The notes under the pieces are model-generated. The model was not told the origin of the DNA, did no database searches, and saw nothing but the letters and a program-made list of their open reading frames with translations. Source: an uncultured Bacteroidales bacterium (GTDB taxonomy: Bacteria; Bacteroidota; Bacteroidia; Bacteroidales; UBA932). Taken from it: a stretch of 58,329 nucleotides of DNA. Position 1 is the stretch's first letter. Each line of letters starts with the position of its first letter. Position numbers and translations under genes: made by a program. Where the stretch lies: contig CALVBH010000062.1 of the NCBI GenBank assembly GCA_944325765.1, positions 1 through 58,329 of the forward strand, given 5' to 3'. Shown here in pieces: positions 44,878 through 52,624 of the stretch.

Positions 44878-45987
44878 TTAAATATTCACTACTTTCCGTT
44901 CTATGCGGCGAGGTACGGAAGTGAATATCTCATAAGGAATGGTACCGAGAATGGATGCCAGTTCAGCCGCAGTCGGATCCTCGCCGAAAATCGTAACCGT
45001 ATCCCCGACCCGGGCATCTACCCCGGTAATATCGAGCATGCACATGTCCATGCAGATATTCCCTATCGTCGGGACACGGCGGCCGTTAAGCGAAAATGTC
45101 GCGGCTCCCCTGCCGAGCCTCCTGTCCACCCCGTCCGCATAACCTACGGGAATAGTGGCTATGACCGTACCTGCAGGAGCTATCTGTCCGTACCTTCCAT
45201 AGCCGACAGGGCCGTCTTCAGGCATAAGATGCTTGATTTGCAATATCTTGCACTTGAAGGACGCCACAGTGGAAAGTCTGACGTCCGGCAGGACGCTGAT
45301 ACCGTAGATTCCGATGCCCAGTCTGACCATATCGAACTGATATTCAGGGAAACGCTCTATGCCCGCAGAATTCAGGATATGATACATAGGCCTGTAGCCT
45401 ATGGATTTGACCAGAAAGTCGGCATTGGTCCTGAACATTTCTATCTGCCCCAGGGTAAAGCCGTCGCATTGAGGGTCGTCTACGGCCGAAAGATGCGAAT
45501 AGACGGACTTGACGTGGACTGCAGTACAGTTTCCGAGATAGTCGGCAAGGCTTTTCAGTTCACTGGTCATAAAGCCGAGACGATGCATGCCCGTATCGAG
45601 TTTTATGTGGACAGGATAGTCTTTCAGCCCGCGTTTTTCCAGAACCTTGCAGAACTCGGCGAGCGTCTCTATATTCGGGATACCCGGCTCCAGCCCGTAG
45701 TCTATGATTTCATCGAAAAAGTCCGTGCCGGAAGTAAGTACGAGTATCGGCGTCCTGATGCCGGCCTTGCGGAGCTCCACGCCCTCGACAGGATAGGCCA
45801 CAGCGAGATAGTCTGCTCCGGCCTTTTCCATCAAGGATGCAAATTCCACGGCACCGTGGCCGTAGGCGTTGGCCTTGACAAGCACGAGAAGTTTGGTCTC
45901 CTTTTTCAGGAGAGACCTGAAATATCCATAGTTTTTCAGACAGTTCGGGAGGTTTATCTCCAGTCTCGAAAAATCATTTTCAGTCAT
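44878..45987 (-). CDS. alr: Alanine racemase
   Basis: A 369-residue PLP enzyme making D-alanine for peptidoglycan. The catalytic Lys is in LVLVKANAYGHGAVEF. Family segments are DTGMHRLGFM, VRLGIGIYG, the second-base region PVGYGRYGQIAPAGTVIATI then PVGYADGVDRRLGRGA, and ICMDMCMLDITG. Length is normal. The MurF-Alr fusion seen in some Bacteroidota is not present. A -7 box lies about 75 nt upstream, with a 19-bp palindrome in the leader. Confidence 0.95.
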   Translation of the reverse strand: MTENDFSRLEINLPNCLKNYGYFRSLLKKETKLLVLVKANAYGHGAVEFASLMEKAGADYLAVAYPVEGVELRKAGIRTPILVLTSGTDFFDEIIDYGLEPGIPNIETLAEFCKVLEKRGLKDYPVHIKLDTGMHRLGFMTSELKSLADYLGNCTAVHVKSVYSHLSAVDDPQCDGFTLGQIEMFRTNADFLVKSIGYRPMYHILNSAGIERFPEYQFDMVRLGIGIYGISVLPDVRLSTVASFKCKILQIKHLMPEDGPVGYGRYGQIAPAGTVIATIPVGYADGVDRRLGRGAATFSLNGRRVPTIGNICMDMCMLDITGVDARVGDTVTIFGEDPTAAELASILGTIPYEIFTSVPRRIERKVVNI

Positions 45988-46026
45988 AGAAGCGAAATTT
46001 GGCGTCAGTCCGACGGATTATGTTGC

Positions 46027-46045
46027 GGCACCGGCAGCCGGTGCC
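46027..46045. promoter_or_regulatory. GC-rich palindrome in the alr leader
   Basis: GGCACCGGC (46027-46035), A, GCCGGTGCC (46037-46045) is a perfect 9+1+9 inverted repeat. It lies between the predicted alr transcription start (near 46054) and the ATG at 45987, so it could be an operator or an mRNA hairpin. Confidence 0.45.
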
Positions 46046-46060
46046 TTCAAAAAGCGACGA

Positions 46061-46068
46061 CAAAAATA
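46061..46068 (-). promoter_or_regulatory. -7 element of alr
   Basis: TATTTTTG on the minus strand matches TAnnTTTG. The predicted start near 46054 gives a leader of about 67 nt. No -33 TTTG was found. Confidence 0.4.
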
Positions 46069-46140
46069 TCAAATTATTCCGAGAAACGGTCCGATAATTT
46101 ACGGCAAGTATGACAAAAAAAACGGAATTCGCCTCCGGTA

Positions 46141-46183
46141 TTGCCAAAGGCGCAGTTTTTGCATAGCAACGCGCCTTTGGTAA
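46141..46183. repeat. Long hairpin in the alr / zinc-peptidase spacer
   Basis: TTGCCAAAGGCGC (46141-46153) pairs with GCGCCTTTGGTAA (46171-46183), 13 bp with one G-T pair. Inside the loop TTGC-ATA-GCAA forms a further 4-bp stem. It lies between two divergent genes, so it is not an obvious terminator. Its right arm contains a possible -33 TTTG for the downstream gene. Confidence 0.55.
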
Positions 46184-46228
46184 AAATATCGGACGAAAAA
46201 AGTATTTTTCAAGACAAACACTGATTTT

Positions 46229-46900
46229 ATGAATATCTGGCTTATACTCATAGTCATAATGCTGCTCAGTTTCATCGTTCAGGGAATGCTGAACAGCCGT
46301 TTCGGGAAATATTCGAAGGTTTCTGTCAGCAACGGGATGACCGGGGCTGAAGTAGCGATGAAGATGCTGAATGACAACGGAATACACGATGTACAGGTCG
46401 TCCCTACGAAAGGGATGCTGACAGACTTCTACAATCCTGTCACCAAAACGGTGGCACTGAGCGAAGGAGTCTATGCGAGCAGGTCCGTAGCCGCCGCTGC
46501 CGTGGCGGCACACGAATGCGGCCATGCCGTACAGCACGCCAAAGGCTATGCGCCCCTCAAAATGAGAACTGCACTGGTTCCGGTAGTGAATTTCGCGTCC
46601 AACATCGTGCAGTGGGTGCTTCTGCTCGGAGTCCTGCTTATGGGGGTATTCCCGGGGCTGCTGTGGTTCGGCATAGGCCTTTTCGCCGTGACCACGCTTT
46701 TCAGTTTCATGACACTGCCGGTAGAAATCAACGCCAGCATGAGAGCCGTCTCATGGCTTTCAAGTGCCGGAATAACCGATGCCGGAACTCAGCCGATGGC
46801 TGTGGACGCCCTGAAATGGGCTGCATACACATACGTGATAGCCGCTATCGGCTCCCTCGCCACTCTCCTTTACTATATAGGGCTGGCACGACGGGACTGA
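46229..46900 (+). CDS. Membrane zinc metallopeptidase (YugP-type)
   Basis: 223 residues. An N-terminal membrane helix (MNIWLILIVIMLLSFIVQGM) is followed by a cytoplasm-facing domain with the HEXXH zinc motif in AAVAAHECGHAVQHAKG. A hydrophobic hairpin (VVNFASNIVQWVLLLGVLLM, VFPGLLWFGIGLF) and a C-terminal helix (AAYTYVIAAIGSLATLLYYI) complete it. This matches the DUF2268-unrelated YugP/neutral zinc metallopeptidase family, whose substrates are unknown. A likely promoter is TTTG at 46176 with TATTTTTC near 46203, one mismatch from consensus. Confidence 0.85.
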   Translation: MNIWLILIVIMLLSFIVQGMLNSRFGKYSKVSVSNGMTGAEVAMKMLNDNGIHDVQVVPTKGMLTDFYNPVTKTVALSEGVYASRSVAAAAVAAHECGHAVQHAKGYAPLKMRTALVPVVNFASNIVQWVLLLGVLLMGVFPGLLWFGIGLFAVTTLFSFMTLPVEINASMRAVSWLSSAGITDAGTQPMAVDALKWAAYTYVIAAIGSLATLLYYIGLARRD

Positions 46901-46901
46901 A

Positions 46902-47135
46902 TCAGAACAGAGTAGGAGGATTCGTGCCGAGTTCCCGGAGGACCTTCTCTATGATAGCCTGACGGAAAAATACGGATTTGGTATTGACCTTGAAACGGCT
47001 GCAATATTCGTTTATTGCAGCCATTTCCTTATCATTCAGATAGATAACCTGTCTGTTCTTCCTCACCAAGGAAGCCTTTTCACGTCTCAGAAAATCAGGA
47101 TCTATCTTCGATGTCTTTTTCTTCTGTCCCACCAC
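46902..47135 (-). CDS. Small basic protein, ribbon-helix-helix-like
   Basis: 77 residues: a Lys/Arg-rich N-terminus (QKKKTSKIDPDFLRREKASL), a short strand RQVIYLNDKEMAAINEYCSR, then FKVNTKSVFFRQAIIEKVLR with the strand-helix-helix layout of RHH DNA-binding proteins. The C-terminus is NPPTLF. I recall similar conserved proteins in Bacteroidales annotated as hypothetical. It may regulate a neighbouring gene; no target is evident. It ends 2 nt from the end of the zinc-peptidase gene (convergent). The predicted leader is only about 7 nt. Confidence 0.7.
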   Translation of the reverse strand: MVGQKKKTSKIDPDFLRREKASLVRKNRQVIYLNDKEMAAINEYCSRFKVNTKSVFFRQAIIEKVLRELGTNPPTLF

Positions 47136-47148
47136 CGGAAAATTTTTC

Positions 47149-47156
47149 CAAATATA
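47149..47156 (-). promoter_or_regulatory. -7 element of the RHH-like gene
   Basis: TATATTTG on the minus strand is an exact TAnnTTTG match about 14 bp before the ATG at 47135. It is divergent from the box at 47179. Confidence 0.4.
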
Positions 47157-47178
47157 CCCTTTTCTAAAAAATTATTCG

Positions 47179-47186
47179 TATGTTTG
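47179..47186 (+). promoter_or_regulatory. -7 element of the arginine operon leader
   Basis: TATGTTTG is an exact TAnnTTTG match. Transcription would start near 47193, producing a leader of about 250 nt before the first arginine gene at 47446. The -33 box is not evident. Confidence 0.45.
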
Positions 47187-47194
47187 CGGAGATT

Positions 47195-47287
47195 ATGAAT
47201 ACGGGAGCAAACATATTTTTCTTTTTGATGACGACAGTCAAAGTCCGACGGGAAGACTGTATGTCGTCTGCTCTTGTCCGAATATAG
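47195..47287 (+). CDS. Possible Arg-containing leader peptide of the arginine operon
   Basis: A 30-codon ORF (MNTGANIFFFLMTTVKVRRE then DCMSSALVRI) in the 310-nt gap before the arginine genes. Codons 18-19 are adjacent Arg (CGA CGG), with another Arg near the end. These Arg codons lie in the loop of a potential hairpin. The 47195 ATG would be nearly leaderless; an in-frame ATG at 47228 gives a 19-residue version. It could be a ribosome-stalling leader peptide. There is no homology evidence and chance is not excluded. Confidence 0.3.
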   Translation: MNTGANIFFFLMTTVKVRREDCMSSALVRI

Positions 47288-47320
47288 GAGGGCGGACATT
47301 CTGGAAACCCTCAAATTTCC
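47230..47320 (+). promoter_or_regulatory. Structured leader upstream of the arginine operon
   Basis: GACGACAGTC (47230-47239) can pair with GACTGT...CGTC (47255-47268) with a 4-nt bulge. TGTCCG (47275-47280) pairs with CGGACA (47293-47298). GGAAA (47303-47307) can pair with TTTCC (47316-47320). No T-run terminator was found. The rest of the 310-nt gap to 47445 holds the -7 boxes, the possible leader ORF and a small tandem repeat. Confidence 0.4.
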
Positions 47321-47416
47321 CTAAAAATCAAGAAATACAGTAGCATTAATTGCAATCGACAATCAAGGTTTGTCTTGCCGTTAGATGCTTTATTGTTTCA
47401 AAGCTGAAAGACACTT

Positions 47417-47436
47417 AACATACTCAAACATACTCA
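47417..47436 (+). repeat. Exact 10-bp tandem duplication before the arginine operon
   Basis: AACATACTCA occurs twice in tandem, ending 9 nt before the start codon of the first gene. It could be a regulator site or chance. Confidence 0.5.
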
Positions 47437-47445
47437 CGGATAAAA

Positions 47446-48027
47446 ATGGATATCGATGTTGTAGTGGCAAACAACGGCCACGCAAAGTACGCTCAGGAAA
47501 TCTGCGATGAAATGTACGTTTCAGCGCAGGAGAGAGGGACAGGTATTGCGAAACGTACACCTGAATACATTGTCGAGAAAATGAGGGCAGGCAAGGCAGT
47601 GATTGCCGTGGCAAAAAACGGGAAATTCGCCGGCTTCTCCTATATTGAAACCTGGGAAGGGAAAAAATACGTGGCGAACTCCGGACTCATCGTGGCACAC
47701 GCCTTCCGGGGAATAGGGCTTGCCAAACGTATCAAGCAGCGGATTTTCAGGCTGTCGCGCGAAAAATTCCCTGATGCCAAGATATTCAGCATCACCACCG
47801 GAGCTGCAGTTATGAAGATGAACTACGAATTGGGATTCAGACCGGTTCCTTTCGGAGAACTGACTCACGATCCTGAATTCTGGAAAGGGTGCCAGGGTTG
47901 CAAGAATTTTCCTATCTTGCAGAACAACAGTTACAAGATGTGCCTGTGCACCGGACTCCTTTACGATCCTGCAGAGCACATTGCCGTACAGGACATTGCA
48001 GACGTTGCCGCAGCTGCGGCCAAATGA
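47446..48027 (+). CDS. GNAT acyltransferase heading the arginine operon (N-acyl-glutamate synthase candidate)
   Basis: 193 residues. GNAT fold with AVIAVAKNGKFAGFSYIETW, the acyl-CoA loop in HAFRGIGLAKRIKQRIFRL, and NYELGFRPVPFGEL. A Cys-rich stretch follows (WKGCQGCKNF ... YKMCLCTGL). It lies directly before argG, argC and argD (24 nt before argG), so it is the likely first-step enzyme acylating glutamate. In Bacteroides the pathway is known to run through N-succinyl intermediates, so succinyl-CoA rather than acetyl-CoA may be the donor; the sequence does not settle this. It is not related to classical ArgA (kinase-GNAT fusion) or ArgJ. Confidence 0.75.
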   Translation: MDIDVVVANNGHAKYAQEICDEMYVSAQERGTGIAKRTPEYIVEKMRAGKAVIAVAKNGKFAGFSYIETWEGKKYVANSGLIVAHAFRGIGLAKRIKQRIFRLSREKFPDAKIFSITTGAAVMKMNYELGFRPVPFGELTHDPEFWKGCQGCKNFPILQNNSYKMCLCTGLLYDPAEHIAVQDIADVAAAAAK

Positions 48028-48051
48028 CAGAAACATCAAAATGATTATATT

Positions 48052-49263
48052 ATGAACAACAAAGTCGTACTTGCATTCAGCGGAGGGCTGGACACCTCGT
48101 TCTGCGTGCCTTACCTGAAAAACGAAAAAGGACTTGAAGTCCACACCATTATGGTCAATACCGGCGGTTTCTCGAAAGAGGAAGAGAAAGCCATAGAAGA
48201 AAGGGCGTTGAAGCTCGGTGCAGCTTCACATACCAACGTGGATGCAGTGGACACTTACTATAGGCACGGCCTCAAATACCTGATATTCGGGAACATCCTG
48301 AAAAACGCCACTTATCCGCTGTCCGTAAGCTCGGAACGCGTATTCCAGGCTCTCGAAGTGCTGAAACACGTGAAGAAAACCGGAGCTGCCTACGTGGCGC
48401 ACGGCAGCACAGGGGCAGGGAACGACCAGGTAAGATTCGACATCGTATTCGAAATCCTAGCCCCTGAAGTGAAAATCATCGCTCCTATCAGGGAACTGTC
48501 CATTACCAGGCAGGATGAAATCAAGTATCTTCAGGAACACGGCTATGACTCTTCCTGGGAAAAGTCCAAATACTCCATAAACCAGGGACTGTGGGGGACA
48601 AGCATAGGAGGCGTGGAGACCCTCTCATCCGACGGATACCTTCCGGAGGAAGCATATCCTACAAAAGTGACCAAGACGGCTCCGGAGCACATCAAAATCG
48701 GATTCGAAGCAGGTGAACCAGTATCGGTAAACGGAGAGAAAATGTCACCGGTGGATGTCATCAGAAAGATCAGGGACATCGCAGGGCCGTTCGGCATAGG
48801 GCGTGACATCCACGTGGGTGATACCATCATCGGCATCAAGGGGCGAGTGGCTTTCGAGGCAGCAGCTCCGCTGATCATCATAAAAGCACACCATCTGCTT
48901 GAAAAACACGTACTTACCAAAGGACAGCTCTACTGGAAAGACCAGATAGCAGGATGGTACGGACAACAGATGCACGAGGCTATGTATCTCGACCCGGTGC
49001 TCAGGGATATGGAAGCTATGATGGACAATATGGAGAAAACCGTGACTGGAGAAGTGGAAGTGGTTCTGATGCCTTACCATTTCGCGGTACTCGGATGCTC
49101 CAGCGCACACGACCTTATGAGTTCCAGATTCGGATCATACGGAGAAATCAACAAATCCTACACCGGAGCCGATGTCGTGGGCTTCACCAAAGTGCTGGCC
49201 AATCCGCTGAAAATATACTACAGCGTAAACGGTGCACACGCCGAGGACGTAGTAAAAGACTGA
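48052..49263 (+). CDS. argG: Argininosuccinate synthase
   Basis: 403 residues. Joins citrulline and aspartate using ATP. The P-loop is LAFSGGLDTSFCVPYL. Further segments are YVAHGSTGAGNDQVRFD (citrulline/aspartate site), SINQGLWGTSIGG and AFEAAAPLIIIKAHHLLEKH. It is the second gene of the operon. Length is normal and nothing is missing. Confidence 0.96.
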   Translation: MNNKVVLAFSGGLDTSFCVPYLKNEKGLEVHTIMVNTGGFSKEEEKAIEERALKLGAASHTNVDAVDTYYRHGLKYLIFGNILKNATYPLSVSSERVFQALEVLKHVKKTGAAYVAHGSTGAGNDQVRFDIVFEILAPEVKIIAPIRELSITRQDEIKYLQEHGYDSSWEKSKYSINQGLWGTSIGGVETLSSDGYLPEEAYPTKVTKTAPEHIKIGFEAGEPVSVNGEKMSPVDVIRKIRDIAGPFGIGRDIHVGDTIIGIKGRVAFEAAAPLIIIKAHHLLEKHVLTKGQLYWKDQIAGWYGQQMHEAMYLDPVLRDMEAMMDNMEKTVTGEVEVVLMPYHFAVLGCSSAHDLMSSRFGSYGEINKSYTGADVVGFTKVLANPLKIYYSVNGAHAEDVVKD

Positions 49264-49304
49264 ACGGAAACGGATTTCAGAGAAATCCTCAACGGCTACA
49301 GACA

Positions 49305-50276
49305 ATGATAAAGGCAGCGATAGCAGGAGGTACGGGATACACCGGAGGAGAACTTTTCAGGATTCTCCTCCGGCATCCCGATGTGGAAATAACGGCAGCG
49401 ACCACCACATCCTCTGAAGGGACTCCGGTATGCGACATACACAGAGACCTTGTCGGGGAGACGGAACTGAAATTCAGCCGGGAGTTCGGAAATCCGGACG
49501 TTATTTTCCTCTGTCTCGGACACGGGCTTTCACGGGAGTTCATCGACACCCATGAAATCGGCCCCGACTGCAGAATCATCGATTTGGGAAACGATTTCAG
49601 GCTCGACGGGAACTACGCCGGGCGGAAATTCGAATACGGACTGTGCGAAGGGAACAGGGAGATGATCCGCCGGGCGCACGACATCGCCAACCCCGGATGC
49701 TTCGCCACTGCCATCCAGCTCGCTCTGCTGCCGCTCGCCAATGCCGGACTTATCCGCGACGAGGTGCATGTCACAGCCATCACCGGCTCAACGGGAGCAG
49801 GCAAGAAACTGTCGGAAACCTCGCACTTCAGTTACAGGGACAACAATATTTCCATATACAAGCTCTTCACGCACCAGCATCTGGGGGAAATACGCAAGAA
49901 TTTGGGTAAATATTCCGGGAAAGAGCCCGTGGTGAATTTCGTGCCTGTCCGCGGAGATTTCACCCGCGGAATTTTCGCAAGCGTATATACGAGAGCCGTA
50001 CAGGGCATGACGGAGGAAGAGTACCGCACACTTTTCCGCGACTTCTACGGAGACTCCCCTTTCGTTTTCCACTCGGAAAACGGAATCTCCCTCAAGGAGG
50101 TCGTAAATACCAACAAGGGGCTGGTCCATGCGGAACTGCACGACGGATACATCCATATCAGTTCAGTCATAGACAATCTGGTGAAAGGAGCTGCAGGACA
50201 GGCTGTCCAGAATATGAACCTCATGTTCGGTCTGGATGAGGCTGCCGGACTTCGTCTGAAAGGTTCCGCCTTCTGA
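49305..50276 (+). CDS. argC: N-acyl-gamma-glutamyl-phosphate reductase
   Basis: 323 residues from ATG 49305 (MIKAAIAGGTGYTGGELFRI). The longer frame back to 48954 runs through argG in another frame and is rejected. NADPH-dependent reduction of N-acyl-glutamyl phosphate to the semialdehyde. Rossmann motif AGGTGYTGGEL, catalytic Cys in NPGCFATAIQLALL, and later HQHLGEIRKNLG and FVPVRGDFTRGI. It lies 41 nt after argG. The enzyme probably takes the N-succinyl or N-acetyl form made by this organism's pathway. Confidence 0.96.
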   Translation: MIKAAIAGGTGYTGGELFRILLRHPDVEITAATTTSSEGTPVCDIHRDLVGETELKFSREFGNPDVIFLCLGHGLSREFIDTHEIGPDCRIIDLGNDFRLDGNYAGRKFEYGLCEGNREMIRRAHDIANPGCFATAIQLALLPLANAGLIRDEVHVTAITGSTGAGKKLSETSHFSYRDNNISIYKLFTHQHLGEIRKNLGKYSGKEPVVNFVPVRGDFTRGIFASVYTRAVQGMTEEEYRTLFRDFYGDSPFVFHSENGISLKEVVNTNKGLVHAELHDGYIHISSVIDNLVKGAAGQAVQNMNLMFGLDEAAGLRLKGSAF

Positions 50277-50322
50277 CGGGAAATATTAAAGCAGGAATCG
50301 ACACACAGGAACAGAACGGAAT

Positions 50323-51462
50323 ATGAATTTATTCGAAGTATACAAACTATGGGACATCGAGCCGGTCAAAGGACTCGGTACGACCCTCTGGGATAAAAAC
50401 GGAACAGAATACACCGACCTCTACGGCGGACACGCAGTCATTTCCGTAGGGCACTGCCATCCGCACTACGTGAGTGCACTGACGGAACAGCTCGGGAAAC
50501 TCGGCTTCTATTCGAACGCCGTACAGAACTCACTGCAGAAGACTCTCGCCGGAAAACTCGGCAAGGCCAGCGGCTATGACGATTACTCCCTGTTTCTCTG
50601 CAATTCAGGGGCTGAAGCCAACGAGAATGCGATGAAACTCGCTTCTTTCCACACCGACAGAGCCAAAGTCCTCGCCTTCGGAAAAGCCTTCCACGGCAGG
50701 ACATCAGGAGCGGTCGCCGCGACCGACAACCCGAAAATCCAGTCGCCGTTCAATGCCACGGACCATGTGGAATTCGTCCCGCTGAACGATATCGAAGCCG
50801 CCGAAAAGGCGCTGAATACCAGAAAATTCGCAGCCGTCATCATAGAAGGCATCCAGGGTGTGGCGGGAATCTACGAACCTTCGGACGATTTCCTGCAGGA
50901 ACTCAGACGTTTGTGCGACCGGACAGGGACAGTCCTTATTTTGGATGAAATCCAGTCGGGCTACGGCAGGACGGGGCTTTTCTTCGCCCACCAGCATGCC
51001 GGAATCCGGGCAGACATCATCACGACGGCCAAAGGCATGGCCAACGGATTCCCGGTCGGAGGAGTCCTGATATCCCCGTCATTCAAGGCGGAATACGGAA
51101 TGCTCGGCACTACCTTCGGGGGCAATCATTTAGCCTGTACCGCAGCCATTGCCGTACTCGAGATTTTCGAAAGCGAACATTTGGTGGAAAACGCCGCCCG
51201 AATGGGAGAATATTTCAGACAGTCGCTCTGTCCCGACGGGATTCCGGTCCATCCCATCAAGGAATATCGCGGACGCGGGCTGATGATCGGAATAGAAGTG
51301 AAAGACGGCTATGAAGACCTTCGCAACAGGCTTCTGTTCGAGAAACATTTCTTTACCGGGGCTGCAGGACCGAAAGTCATAAGACTTCTTCCGTCCCTGA
51401 CCATCTCTGAAGAAACTGCCTCACGCTTCATTTCCGCACTGAAGGCATTGGGGAATGAGTAA
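50323..51462 (+). CDS. argD: N-acyl-ornithine aminotransferase
   Basis: A 379-residue class III PLP aminotransferase. Segments DLYGGHAVISVGHCHPHYV, FCNSGAEANE-type LFLCNSGAEANENAMKLAS, LILDEIQSGYGRTGLFFAHQ, and the Schiff-base Lys in ITTAKGMANGFPVGGVLIS. It converts N-acyl-glutamate semialdehyde to N-acyl-ornithine. It is the last gene of the operon inside the window, 46 nt after argC. argB, the transcarbamylase gene and the deacylase gene are not present here. Confidence 0.95.
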   Translation: MNLFEVYKLWDIEPVKGLGTTLWDKNGTEYTDLYGGHAVISVGHCHPHYVSALTEQLGKLGFYSNAVQNSLQKTLAGKLGKASGYDDYSLFLCNSGAEANENAMKLASFHTDRAKVLAFGKAFHGRTSGAVAATDNPKIQSPFNATDHVEFVPLNDIEAAEKALNTRKFAAVIIEGIQGVAGIYEPSDDFLQELRRLCDRTGTVLILDEIQSGYGRTGLFFAHQHAGIRADIITTAKGMANGFPVGGVLISPSFKAEYGMLGTTFGGNHLACTAAIAVLEIFESEHLVENAARMGEYFRQSLCPDGIPVHPIKEYRGRGLMIGIEVKDGYEDLRNRLLFEKHFFTGAAGPKVIRLLPSLTISEETASRFISALKALGNE

Positions 51463-51510
51463 AATGTCACGACGGCCGGAGGGAACGAAACGATCCTCAA
51501 AGGAGGAATT

Positions 51511-52455
51511 TCACCCTCTCGCATTGTCTTCGGCGTTTCTGGCCTTGCTCCGGTTTACAAGCAGCACTCCCGAAAAGATGAAGACGACGGCGATGATTTT
51601 GAGGATATTGAACCTGTCCATTCCCCAGACTATTGCGACGGCAGTCGCCACTACCGGCTGGACATAATTGTACATGGCGACAAGTGTCGGACGGAGGAAT
51701 TTCTGCCCTACCGGCACAATAAGATAGCACAGGAAAGTGCCGCATATCAGGACGTATGCCAGTTCCGCGTATTCCGTCAGGGAGATGGAAGTCCACTGCG
51801 TCAGGGCAAGGCTGCGGGAAGAAATCGGGATCATCACCACTGAAGCGAAGGTGAACATCCACTTCATCAGGGTTATTGGCGAATATTTCTTGATCAGGTC
51901 TCTGAAAATGACCAGGTAGATGGCATATGAGCACTGGGCGAAGAAGCACAGCAGATCGCCCGTGAGGCTGGATGTATGGCCGGACTGCGATGCAGATGCA
52001 GTGGATCCGGGAAGCAGGTAGTTCCCGAAAATGAGAAGCAGGGCACCGCAGGCTCCCAAGAGGACACCTCCCGCCTTTTTGCCTGTAATCGGCTCCTTTA
52101 TGAAGACGGCGGCGAAAATCATAGTCACTATAGGAAGGGTGGTAGTGATGATGGAGGCATCTACCGGGGATGTCATCGAAACCCCGGTCACGTACACGCA
52201 CTGATTCAGTATGATGGCGAAAAGCCCTGCAAAGAAAAACCTCACATAATCGCCTTTGTCCTGGATTTTCTCGTTTTTCGTAAAGAGAGAAATGAGCCAG
52301 AACAGTATTGCGGCTCCGAATATCCTGACATCCGCCACAAGCAGGGATGAGACGGCATCGGAATTCATAGCAGCCTTGGAAACCGGCGCCATAAGTCCCC
52401 ACATCACACTCGCGGCAAGCATCGCCAGATGTCCGAATTTCTGTTCTTTAGTCAT
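51511..52455 (-). CDS. EamA/DMT-family transporter
   Basis: 314 residues from ATG 52455 (MTKEQKFGHLAMLAASVMWG); the 52497 ATG lies upstream of the -7 box. Ten hydrophobic helices form two EamA repeats; LAASVMWGLMAPVSKAAM in the first and LCFFAQCSYAIYLVIFRDLI in the second are typical starts. Family members export amino acids or metabolites, and the substrate cannot be read. It is convergent with argD (48-nt gap), so a link to arginine metabolism is only positional. Confidence 0.88.
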   Translation of the reverse strand: MTKEQKFGHLAMLAASVMWGLMAPVSKAAMNSDAVSSLLVADVRIFGAAILFWLISLFTKNEKIQDKGDYVRFFFAGLFAIILNQCVYVTGVSMTSPVDASIITTTLPIVTMIFAAVFIKEPITGKKAGGVLLGACGALLLIFGNYLLPGSTASASQSGHTSSLTGDLLCFFAQCSYAIYLVIFRDLIKKYSPITLMKWMFTFASVVMIPISSRSLALTQWTSISLTEYAELAYVLICGTFLCYLIVPVGQKFLRPTLVAMYNYVQPVVATAVAIVWGMDRFNILKIIAVVFIFSGVLLVNRSKARNAEDNARG

Positions 52456-52476
52456 GGTTCCGAAAAATTTGAGGCG

Positions 52477-52484
52477 CAAATATA
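52477..52484 (-). promoter_or_regulatory. -7 element of the EamA gene
   Basis: TATATTTG on the minus strand is an exact TAnnTTTG match. The transcription start near 52470 gives a leader of about 15 nt. Confidence 0.45.
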
Positions 52485-52533
52485 GGATAATTTTCAAAAA
52501 AAGGACCCGGAATCCGACGAACTGACATTAAAA

Positions 52534-52573
52534 GATGTCAGAGCCGGCCGGAGTCGGCCACCCCTCTGACATC
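52534..52573 (-). terminator. Terminator of the heparinase/sulfatase operon
   Basis: GATGTCAGAG (52534-52543) and CTCTGACATC (52564-52573) form a 10-bp perfect stem with a GC-rich 20-nt loop that can pair internally. On the minus strand it is followed by TTTTAATG. It lies about 50 nt past the heparinase stop. Confidence 0.7.
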
Positions 52574-52624
52574 AGTAAAACGAATCCGGCTGTCCTCTTA
52601 TAAAGCAATGACTTGAGGCGGCAA

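Noticed and set aside
44818-46113. A 431-codon open frame on the plus strand
   Set aside because: It is antisense to alr and runs through the terminator; no motifs.
48954-49304. N-terminal extension of argC
   Set aside because: It overlaps argG in another frame, and ArgC homologues begin at the ATG at 49305 with the Rossmann motif.
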